From NCBI RefSeq assembly GCF_040054535.1, contig NC_090792.1, forward strand, positions 8,883,491-8,947,490: a DNA stretch of 64,000 nucleotides, given 5' to 3'. Source of the stretch: Antennarius striatus. Taxonomy: Eukaryota; Chordata; Actinopteri; Lophiiformes; Antennariidae. A program made the position numbers and the translations under genes. The notes beneath the pieces are model-generated. The model was not told where the DNA came from. It worked only from the letters and a program-made list of their open reading frames with translations, and did no database searches. Below are positions 54,691 through 64,000 of the stretch, piece by piece. Each line of letters opens with the position of its first letter. The first letter of the stretch is position 1.

Positions 54691-57104
54691 CATGATCCTT
54701 TAACCCATCTCATCCCAGAAAGATGGAACACTATAAAGACAAATCAAAAATTTCAAATAAAACATTGATTTATTTAATCACATTAGGATCCGACTTAACC
54801 TAAAGTGTCTAGGGGCGTCTAGCTTAATTCATCCAGAACTAACTAAATGCTGGTGGGCAGCCAAAATGAACAAATGCAGAGGAGCCACCTCTGTCCAGGT
54901 TACAAAGACCTAGAGGAGCTGGTTTCTCTCCTTTACCCTCACACAAACCAGCTAAACCCTAAACAACAGAAATAAAGCCGAACAAACTGGATTACTGGAC
55001 CCTTGGACTTGTACAGGCTATAGGGAGAGACTGTTTGTAAGTCTCAGACTTACTGTATTCCTGTGCCTCTGTGCTTGTCCTCACATGAAGGCCAAAGGCC
55101 TGACATGTTCAACCTGGCTATATTCACACATTAGAGTCGCGATGACCTTGACCTTACACCCTGTCAAGGGTGTAAGGTAGGGAAGGACATGGATCTAGTC
55201 CTCACTGGTGGATTTCAGCCTGTGACCAGGTAGTAACCTGCAGGTAGGCTTTCTTTAGAGGTGAACCAACAAACTGAAGGAACACCTGCACCACCTATTT
55301 AACCAATATTTTGAATGAACTGATCAAGGGTCCTTAAACCCTGGATTGCTGTAAGACTCCCACTTTCTTTGGATGAGGGAGGGTAAAAGGAAACATTGAT
55401 TCCTAACTGTGGGGCTGCCAAAGTCTGACCTGGCCGATGTTCACTGGTTTCCACAGTGAGGTTACACCCCAGTTCATAATGTGATATCAGATTGATACAC
55501 TGGTGATGTGCTGGGAGCTTGATTAAAACCCACAGTTGAGAGAAAGGACATTACACTGAGAGGAAAAAGAGACCAGCTCTCCTCTGCACGTGACAACAAT
55601 TTTAGACCGACGGGCTCTTGAGTGGTCTGTTTTTTCTCCATCTCCTCTAATTATCACGCTCTAACACATGTGATGTGTTATATAGACGGCATAATTGTGC
55701 TAGTGCAGCTGGCGTTTCTCACAAAATAATCCTAATCATCTGACAGCTGTGAACAAATTCCCTCTTCATATATAATTTTGTAATAATAAAAGAAAGAATT
55801 GATATTCCTCTAGTATACAAAGACATTTTATCTTTACAGACCAATTGTTGAGTTTGTACTGAAGCTCTTCCTATGTTGACATATACTGACAGTCATCCAA
55901 ATTCAATGACTGACTTGTGTATGTCCTTGTGTGTTTAATATTACTGTAATATATTATTTCAATAAAATCAGATCAAACTGAAAAGGTTTTAAAAGGATTT
56001 CAGATTTACCACAAAGCTCACGCCATGCATTGATGTACTGATAAAAGATGCAATCGTGTCAGGAGCATTTCACGTGTCGTCAAGACACCATGTGAAGTGA
56101 AACATGACATCTGCTATCACCTTAAAGCCCTCAGTTACACTTATATGCTATCTCCTGTGACAGAGCCGAACCAGTCATCTGCTGCTCCCTTACTGGATGT
56201 ATGGCAGAGCTTTAATCCAACTGTGCCTGAGCGTTACCCATCTCCACACAAAGTGGCCATCAAACAAATACGCTTGCTCCTAATTTGTAGAATTTATCGA
56301 GCTGTCAGAGTTGAGCGGACCAGGAAGGCCACAAATAGGTCTGTCAGGTGGTAGATGAAGAGGAAGCTCTCTCCCCTCCGTGTAGCCCACATCATTGTAG
56401 GAAAGGAATTTCCATAAGGCCTGATTGATTACGGATGGGATCATGATTGCTCATGGGAAACTGAAGCAAGGCACAATCCGGTTAAAGGTGCACATAAATA
56501 AATCCTCACTCACTGATGATTTTAGCAATTAATACGGCTAAAATGTAGCCTATTATTCATATAACTGCCTTTTCTAACCTCTTGAACTATTATCCCCTAA
56601 TCACCATGGCAAAAGAACCAGTCATGTCATATCGGCTAATTCCCTGTTGTCCAAAACGCCTCAGTTTGAGAGCTGATATTAGAGCCCTTGAAATTGAAAC
56701 GTTGAATGAGCACCCTGCTCTTTACCATCTGGCTGTGGCAGCCTGAGAAGTCTGAGTCAGACTGGTAATTGATGAGAGCAGAGAGAGCAAAGATGCTGAG
56801 GAGCCCAACTCATGGTCAAACACGAGTCACTGAGCCCATGAGTGGCAGCTCCTGGTGCGCTGTCCCAGCCTTCAGCTGTAAAATGTGACAATGTAGGTGT
56901 GTTCTTTCCACCACTGCCTGGTTTTGTATTCAACCAAAAAGACAATGCAATATATGTCTGCTTTTCTAAAATAAAATTACTCAGTAGTATCACAATAACA
57001 TATAATACATGACTTCATGTCATGCAGTATCTCTGTGATTTCTTCTCTTGATTTGGTTAAACTCAATATTTGGACAAAAGTTGGAAACAATAATTCTGAT
57101 AATA
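54691..57104. other. Intergenic: no gene seen
   Basis: No supported exon. The segment 56090-56480 is more balanced in composition and looks less decayed than its surroundings, so it could be a conserved non-coding element. That is only an impression. The 85-codon ORF at 56097-56354 resembles nothing I know. Confidence 0.3.
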
Positions 57105-57460
57105 ATAATCCGTCCATTTTCTCGTAGATAAGATGTTCGCAGTTTTCTTATCTCCAACTGCTTATCTGGCTTGTGAGTCACGGGTCTGCTGGAGCCTATC
57201 CAAGCTGGCTATAGCTGAGAGGAAGGGGACACCCTGATTAAGATGCCAGCTCATGTTGAGCCACGTGAAAGTCATATAAACACAAACACTCACACCTATG
57301 GTCAATTTGGTGTGACTAATTCAACCTAGGATTGGGAAGGAAACCTGGAGAACCTAGAGAGAACCCATGCAGAACATACAAACTCTACACTGAAAAGAAT
57401 TGACCCCAGAACCTTCTTGCTGTGAGGCAATTGCACTACCTGCTGCACCAGCATGTCGCC
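57105..57460 (-). repeat. Nearly full-length 'GTGGCGCAG' dispersed repeat
   Basis: Read on the minus strand from 57460, it runs GCAGCAGGTAGTGCAATTGC, TCACAGCAAGAAGGTTCTGG, GTGTGAGTGTTTGTGTTTAT, then TTGGATAGGCTCCAGCAGAC and CAGATAAGCAGTTGG, ending with an ATGGACGG tail near 57110. Other copies are at 4377-4465, 30610-30820 and 63335-63560. Confidence 0.7.
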
Positions 57461-58869
57461 TGTATGAATAATCAAATCTGAAATCAGGTTGATGGAAAAC
57501 CGTAGTCTCATAGAGATTATGCTTAATTAAGTTAGCTGTGCCTGTGCTCCCAATACTTTTCTGACAACAAATGTATAGGAAATGGAAACTTTAGGTCACT
57601 ACAAGCTGCATCCTGTTTTCACAATGGAAGGCAGGTGACACCTAAACCACATCATTCTCAGGTGTGCTCAATTAGCAGGAAAAGGATTAAGAGTCCATGG
57701 AGGATGAGGGCAAGTTGAGTCACTGGTAGGGAAACATTTTTAGTTCCAGTGAATGGTCCTTGTTGAATTTGTTCTTGAGTGAACTCCATACCTGCTGTTA
57801 ATACAGTAATTTAGACCCAGGTGTTAGTATCTAAGTGGTGTTACCAAGGGGTTTTAGTATGGTGTTTGTTTCCATTTGCAATGGTTTCCACAGAACCTTG
57901 TTGATCTTGCTGCACTTCAAGTGCATTCTACCGAGATGTTATTATATGTAAAGAATTTCTACCTCTACCTTCTGGAAAACATGACTATCACAAAGTCATG
58001 TTCACCTCCTTTGTATAGTCTTTATTATGGTATGTCTAACTTTCTTTAGCTCATTGTTTTTCCAGAGAAAACTGACTCTTTGGCATTACAAGACACCGTT
58101 CCATCCCTTTATAATTACATTGTCTCGTACAATGCCCGTAAAAGAAATCTGAGTTGTGACCTCCCTTTCTTTTATCTAGTGAACAACTTCCTTTTGCAAA
58201 TAGACCACATTACTCAACCTGAAGACATCTAACGATACACAGCCACAGCACTCACTGTTCAGCACCAACTCAGCATTCACATCTGTCCCATTCCAGACAA
58301 CAAAAAGTCTACAGTTGGCTGCCTCTCACATCTCATCGATTTATTTGTTTGGCAACAGACTCATATCCTAATCTGACTCATCTGACTCTCTTCCCTAACT
58401 TTTCAGTCACCATCTCCACCTGATTCTCCACCTGATTATTGCATCACAGTAATCAATTATATATAATCTGTCTGTCCTAAAAATACCGGTTTGAACGCTG
58501 GTGTATCAAATTCCTCCATACCACCGATAACCTTGCTTTTACTTCCGTTGACGGTGACAGTAAGCTGCTCTCATCACTCTCCCACTCAGTTCTCAAAATC
58601 AGAACTTACATAATCAGTGTGTCACACTTTTTCATCAAACCCCCGTTTGGAGCATCAGCCCATTGCATTTTCCACCCCTCCCCATCAACACCTTAATTAA
58701 AAGAATGGCAGAAGACCAGAAAGCACTTAAGATTTTAATTTTTTGATTTGCTATGCTCTAGGCAAGCAGCAAAGCGTACACATACAAAGCTCATTGTGAA
58801 TTTTCTGTAACTGCATTTATTTAATAAAATTAATCATATAGTTTGAAAAAATTTGGTAGGCCAGATTTC
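57461..58869. other. Intergenic: no gene seen
   Basis: AT-rich with no coding frame of note. Confidence 0.3.
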
Positions 58870-58922
58870 AAGGCGTAACGGGCCATAAATAGCCCGCGGG
58901 CCATAGTTTGCCCATGCCTGCT
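58870..58922. repeat. hAT-like transposon terminus
   Basis: The minus strand reads CAGGCATGGGCAAACTATGG then CCCGCGGGCTATTTATGGCC, close to the hAT/Charlie-like fish terminus I recall as CAGGGGTGGGCAAACTACGGCCCGCGGGCC. Only one end is clear; the body would lie at lower coordinates. Confidence 0.5.
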
Positions 58923-59337
58923 TTAGCACCTTCCTTGATTTACTTCGTCTGTTTGAATGATATCTGAGACCATGTGAACTATTGTTTTCCTACATGAGCC
59001 ATAGACTACTCCAATATACATGTATATCCTTGTCAAAATGTGAGACTTCTCATTTCCACACATCTCTCAAGCTAAACCTTGGTTTTTCGTTACATTCTGG
59101 AGCCCCTTTATTTCTAGACCTGGAATCCCCAGTCCAAATAGTCAAAGTTCTTGACTGTTGACTTTTCGAAGTTTATCATGGCTACATCCACGACCACACC
59201 AAGCAGACAAAACCTTGTTGAGTTTAGTAAAACCTGATATGTGGCCCCATCCTTTGACTCAACAACCAGCTAGTTGCTCAAGCCAATCTATTCAGCCCCC
59301 TCAATCGCCTGGGGATTGCCCCCCCTTCAACCTCTCT

Positions 59338-59350
59338 TCTGGATCCCACC
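59338..59350. repeat. Target-site duplication, left (TCTGGATCCCACC)
   Basis: This 13-bp sequence is identical to 62086-62098 and bounds the RTE insertion on its 3' side. Confidence 0.85.
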
Positions 59351-59385
59351 CCTTCTTCTTCTTCTTTTCCTTTCAGCTTTTCCCT

Positions 59386-60870
59386 TCAGGGGTCGCCACA
59401 GCGAATCAATTGCCTCCATCTAACCCTGTCTTTTGCATCCTCTTCTCTCACACCAACTACCTTCTTGTCCTCCTTCATTACATCCATAAACCTCCTCTTT
59501 GGTCTTCCTCTAGGCCTCCTGCCTGGCAGTTCAAAACTCAGCATCCTTCTACCAATATATTCACTATCTCTCCTCTGGACATGTCCAAACCATCTCAGTC
59601 TGGCCTCTCTGACTTTATCTCCAAAACCTCTAACATGTGCTGTCCCTCTGATGTACTCATTCCTGATCCTATCCTTCCTGGTCACTCCCAGAGAGAACCT
59701 CAGCATCTTCATCTCTGCTACCTCCAGCTCTGTCTCCTGTCTTTTCCTCAGTGACATTGTCTCTAGACCAAACAACATCGCTGGTCTCACCACAGTTTTG
59801 TACACCTTTCCTTTCATTTTAGCTGAAACTCTTCTATCGCACATCACACTTGACACTTTCCTCCACCCGTTCCATCCTGCCTGGACACGCTTCTTCACCT
59901 CTTTTCCACACTCTCCATTGCTCTGGACTGTTGTCCCTAAGTACTTAAAATCCTCCACCTTCTTGATTTCTTCTCCCTGTAACCTCACTCTTCCACTTGG
60001 GTCCCTCTCATTCACACACATGTACTCTGTCTTAATGCAGCTAATCTTCATTCCTCTCCTTTCCAGGACAAACCTCCACCTCTCTAGCTTCTCCTCCACC
60101 TGTTCCCTGCTCTCACTACAGATCACAATGTCATCTGCAAACATCATAGTCCATGGAGATTCCTGTCTAACCTCGTCTGTCAGCCTGTCCATCACCATAG
60201 TGAACAAGAAGGGGTTGAGAGCAGATCCCTGATGCAGTCCCACCTCCACCTTGAACTCCTCTGTGACACCTACAGCACACCTCACCACTGTCTTACAGTC
60301 CTCATACATGTCAAGCACCGCTCTAACATACTTCTCTGCCACTCCAAACTTCCTCATACAATACCACAGTTCCTCTCTGGGCACCCTGTCATAAGCTTTC
60401 TCCAGCTCTACAAAAACACAATGCAGCTCCCTCTGGCCTTCTCTGTACCTCTCTATCAACATCCTCAAAGCAAATACTGCATCTGTAGTACTCTTTTTTG
60501 GCATGAAACCATACTGCTGCTCACAAATGTTCACTTCTGCTCTTTGTCTAGCTTCCACTACTCTTTCCCATAACTTCATTGTATGGCTCATCAGCTTTAT
60601 TCCTCTGTAGTTGCCACAACTCTGCATATCTCCCTTGTTCTTAAAAATGGGCACCAGCACACTTCTCCTCCATTCCTCAGGCATCTTCTCACTATCTAAG
60701 ATCCTGTTGAACAACCCAGTCAGAAACTCTACTGCCACCTCTCCAAGACACTTCCATACCTCTACAGGTATATCATCAGGACAGACTGCCTTTCCACTCT
60801 TCATCCTCTTCAGTGCCCTCCTCACTTCATCCTGACTAATCTTTGCTACATCCTGGTCCACAGCAGTCAC
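59386..60870 (-). pseudogene. RTE reverse transcriptase frame (494 codons from Met), probably inactive
   Basis: The frame contains the RT fingers/palm blocks: KRMKSGKAVCPDDIPVEVWK, NYRGIKLMSHTMKLWERVVE, QQYGFMPKKSTTDAVFALR, motif A CVFVELEKAYDRV (about 152-163), GLHQGSALNP (211-220), and the catalytic FADD at 244-247. A basic C-terminal region ends IRCGDP. In motif A the first acidic position, Asp in the family as I recall it (FVDLEKAYD), is Glu155 (GAG at 60406-60408). Motif B has Asn219 where Ser is usual. The frame is open upstream of Met to about 60905 (ANEREQRPKEV), without its own link to the endonuclease. Confidence 0.85.
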
Positions 60871-60895
60871 CTCTTTTGGTCTTTGTTCTCTCTCA

Positions 60896-61771
60896 TTAGC
60901 TGATCACATTAGCTGTAGTTGTCCAGTCATTTGGAAGCACCTCCTTGCCACCCAGAGCCTGTCTTAACTCCTTCCTAAAAGTCATGCAACACTCTTCCTT
61001 TTTTAGCTTCCACCATTTCGTCTTCTGCTCTGCCTTTGCCCTCTTCATCTTCCTCACCACGAGAGTCATCCTGCACACCACCATCCTATGCTGTTTGGCT
61101 ACACTCTCACCTACCACTACTTTGCAGTCACTGATCTCCTTCAGGTTACACTGTCTACATAACATGTAGTCTACCTGTGTTCTCCTACCACCACTCTTAT
61201 AGGTCACCCTACGTTCCTGCCTCTTCTGGAAGAAAGTATTCACTATAGCCATTTCCATCCTTTTTGCAAAGTCGACTACTGTCTGTCTTTCTGCATTCCT
61301 CTCCTGGATACCAAACCTGCCCATCACCTCCTCATCGCCTCTTTTACCTGCACCAACATGTCCATTGAAGTCTGCACCAATGACAACTCTCACACTTCTA
61401 GGTATGCTCTGCATCACTGCATCAAAGTCAAGCCAGAATTTCTCCTTCTCCTCCAGCTCACATCCTACCTGTGGAGCATACCCACTAACAACATTGAACA
61501 TCACACCTTCAATTTCAAGCTTCAGACTCATCACTCTATCTGACACTCTTTTTACCTCCAGGACATTTGTGACAAACTCCTCCTTCAGGATAACTCCTAC
61601 TCCATTTCTCTTCCCATCTACACCATGATAGAACAACTTGAACCCTGCTCCTAAACTTCTAGCCTTGCTACCTTTCCACCTGGTCTCCTGGACACACAGT
61701 ATATCTACCTTCCTCCTCTGCATCATGTCAACCAACTCTCTACCTTTTCCTGTCATAGTTCCAACATTCAA
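60896..61771 (-). pseudogene. RTE apurinic-type endonuclease frame (291 codons)
   Basis: The frame starts MNVGTMTGKGRELVDMMQRR and carries the APE-family boxes ILCVQETRWKG (about 24-34), VVSGYAPQVG and VVIGADFNGHVGAGKRGDE. The last box, usually S-D-H, reads VAKQHRMVVCRM. It nicks target DNA in target-primed reverse transcription. It ends TTANVIS then TAA (60896-60898), at the junction where the RT frame continues one base out of register. In intact relatives EN and RT form one polyprotein, so this end is probably the product of an internal deletion. Confidence 0.85.
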
Positions 61772-62085
61772 CGTCCCTACTCTCAGTCCTATACTCTTGG
61801 CGCTCCTCTTCTCTCTCTTCGTGCGAACACACTTTCCTCCTCTCCTTCTTCAACCAACAGTAGTCCAATTTCCACATGCGCCCTGTAGGTCAACAGCGCC
61901 GATGGTGGTCGTTGTTAACCCAGGCCTTGACCGATCCGGTATGGAAGTCATAGGTGTGATTCGCATCTTTGATTTTGCAAAAGTTTTACACCGGATGCCT
62001 TTCCTGACGCAATCCTCTGTATTTGTCCGGGCTTGGACCGGTACAATAAGACATTGGCTTGTGTCCTCTTGTGGCTACATTCTCG

Positions 62086-62098
62086 TCTGGATCCCACC
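62086..62098. repeat. Target-site duplication, right (TCTGGATCCCACC)
   Basis: Identical to 59338-59350; marks the 5' boundary of the minus-strand RTE copy. Confidence 0.85.
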
Positions 62099-63334
62099 AA
62101 TGATCCTATTTATCACAAAGTTTCTTTTCATTTGAAATAAAACTTTTAATGCATTTTACAATGACATGGACTTTGTTGGTGAATGAATAATTAAGGTATT
62201 TAGAGCTGCAGATTACATCCTTAACATGATATGAGTTTTAATTTGCAATCAGGTATTCTTAGTGGTTCCATCCTGGACCAGACCCGCAATGAATGGGAGA
62301 TCACGGACTTAACTTTACATGTCTGCTTTTCGGCATGCATCTGCCCAATTAACAAGTCTCATGGCGCCACCTCATTCACATTTCATTCATTTCTGTTCAT
62401 TCATTTTTAACATTCAGTGAATGGATAGAGATGTACTAAACAGAGTTTTATCAGGCTGTAAAGGGAAGTCAACCCAGGGCCCGTAGTCAGGTGCTTCACT
62501 GAAGTGAATATTTCATCAAACTCCACTCTCTTCTTACTAAAAAACCAAATTCTATTTTAATTTGCTGTAGAAGTGCTATGATCTCTTTTTGAAGGGTGTT
62601 ATTGATTATATTATTCAGTGTTTGTGAAGAGGACCCAAAAACAAATCCATGTCATTCTCCTGCCAGTAGATATTTGGATTACTAATTGCCATTTCTGTAC
62701 AACTTGGCTGTTATTACTACAATCAGTAAATATCTAGTTGTTGTTATTTAAATGTAAATTATATTCAAAAGGAGGTGAAATGAAACTTTGGTTCTCACTC
62801 TCACCCAAAGAGATAAAAAATAAGATAAGCAAAGACGGGGAAACTATTTCAGAAATCGAGTCTCTTAAATCAGATTTTTTTTTCAAATACAAAAATAAAA
62901 CTAAAAGTTAATTATAACCAACAAAGTACCTAATAGATGACCACAGATTGATTTATCGTAGCCAAAACTCCCAAGGCGAAGATAATACCACTGGGTACAA
63001 CCTGCCTGTGAGAATGCATTTGGCTCTGGCAGCTCGAATCTATTTCTGGATGAAAAGTTCTCCGAAAAAGCAGCTAAAATCTTAGTGTTCATACTGCAAC
63101 ACCATTTTAATCTTATAGATATTATCCAGTTTGTTGCTATTTAATCATACTATGTTTACCACAGGTGATCACATACTTTCTCAGCCACTGTCAAGAAACT
63201 CTGCTGGTGTCCTTGTGTGTTTCAGACAGAGATTGGAGTTGAATTGCTGGTCATTCAAGAAGATGACTACTGTATATAAATGCCAAGGCCAACTCATTTA
63301 GAAAAATATGCTGAATACAGAAATACCTTGAACA
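62099..63334. other. Intergenic: no gene seen
   Basis: AT-rich DNA without a supported exon. Confidence 0.3.
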
Positions 63335-63560
63335 TAATTGTCCATAGGTGTGAGTGTGTACGTGAGTAGTCGTTTTCCCATGTGTGATCCTGTGATGTGC
63401 TGGTGACATGTCCAGGGTCTACCCCACCTCTCGCCTGTATCAAGCTTGAATAGGCTCCAGGAGAACCCGCAAGGCAGATGAGCAGCTGAGGATTGGACGA
63501 TTAAGATCGTGTGCTCTGAAAGAAGATGGATGGACGGATGGACTGACAGACGGATGGATG
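63335..63560 (+). repeat. Partial 'GTGGCGCAG' dispersed repeat with (GGAT)n tail
   Basis: TTGTCCATAGGTGTGAGTGT, CATGTCCAGGGTCTACCCC, GAATAGGCTCCAGGAGAACC, then GATGGATGGACGGATGG. It is the 3' two-thirds of the family seen complete at 57105-57460, in the opposite orientation. Confidence 0.65.
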
Positions 63561-64000
63561 GAATATTTAAAGGCATGTTGAGAAGAAAAAACATTTTTCT
63601 GCTCATTTGCCTCTTTTGAAATGTGCTCTGAAAGACAAATTTCGATCTAACCTCAAATTATAATGACAGCTCTGGTAACAAAATAGTCTTGAATGAAAAT
63701 TTCACAAGACATAATTGACTATTCACATTTTTTACAAAATACTGGATCCTTTCCTATGTTTGACTTATTTTTTAATCAGAAACATGAATTTTTATAGAAA
63801 TAATAAAAAATAGAAATATAAAAAGAAAAGTTAAAGACCCTCACAGACCCCACATGAAAAACATTGGCTGTGTTTTTCTCCTTGAGTCATTATTCTGTTC
63901 AAATAGCATGTATTTCTCTCCATGCAGAGTGCTTGGGCTGAATGAATGGTGCCACTGCATAATGGTCCTCAGACGTTTGTTTCCTTGGTAACGTGGGGAG
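63561..64000. other. Window end: nothing recognised
   Basis: AT-rich, no coding exon or RNA gene seen. Confidence 0.3.

Larger units (their letters stand above)
59351..62085 (-). mobile_element. RTE-type LINE, nearly full-length copy 3 (2,735 bp)
   Basis: The element is bounded by a perfect 13-bp duplication. On the minus strand it has a 5' leader (about 62085-61772, including GGGCGCATGTGGAAATTGG-type text I recall from fish RTEs), an APE-like endonuclease frame (60896-61771), a reverse-transcriptase frame (59386-60870 and a little upstream), a short 3' UTR and a 3' (GAA)n tail. The two frames are out of register at about 60896-60905, where the EN-RT linker appears to be missing. The clean duplication and well-preserved ORFs suggest a fairly recent insertion. 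Confidence 0.92.

Noticed and set aside
56097..56354. 85-codon ORF downstream of plcb2
   Set aside because: No family resemblance and no splice or polyadenylation context; more likely non-coding.

Overview
The window is vertebrate genomic DNA, almost certainly from a ray-finned (teleost) fish. Genes are split by many short introns, (CA)n, (TCTA)n and (CCAT)n microsatellites are abundant, and there are several insertions of a fish-type RTE LINE. The gene order ccdc9b(+) / inafm2(-) / plcb2(+) matches, in mirror image, the order CCDC9B / INAFM2 / PLCB2 that I recall for human 15q15.1. I see no bacterial-type operon, CRISPR array or defence system.

Layout. 1-899: last four coding exons of mthfd1 (+). 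1.6-3.5 kb: a repeat-bearing stretch with a candidate small minus-strand gene whose last exons encode an acidic linker and basic S-P-K heptads. 4-7.5 kb: no gene seen. 7.56-20.36 kb: ccdc9b (+), 12 confident exons (540 residues) plus one possible cassette exon. 20.4-26.4 kb: no coding exon seen. 27.1-27.77 kb: inafm2 (-), single exon, with a CpG-rich upstream region to about 28.46 kb. 28.5-32.2 kb: microsatellites, a minisatellite of CRE-like octamers and old repeats. 32.29-50.48 kb: plcb2 (+), 32 coding exons joining in frame to 1,253 residues. 51-64 kb: transposon-rich DNA with no host gene recognised, including RTE copies, a second LINE fragment, a probable solo LTR, a hAT-like end and a nearly complete 2.7 kb RTE with a 13-bp target-site duplication.

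The genes do unrelated jobs: MTHFD1 in one-carbon folate metabolism, CCDC9B of uncertain function, INAFM2 a small single-pass membrane protein, and PLC-beta-2 in Gq/G-beta-gamma-controlled phosphoinositide hydrolysis. They are neighbours by conserved synteny, not by shared pathway.

The points most worth checking are a near-textbook U12-type intron and two apparent GC-AG introns in plcb2, the S-P-K repeat gene near 2.3 kb, the dense N-glycosylation sequons in INAFM2, a PP1-docking-like motif in CCDC9B, and the structure of the nearly complete RTE copy (motif A Asp to Glu, internal junction separating endonuclease from reverse transcriptase). Exon coordinates were read by hand from splice signals, phase and protein similarity recalled from memory. 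No alignment was run.
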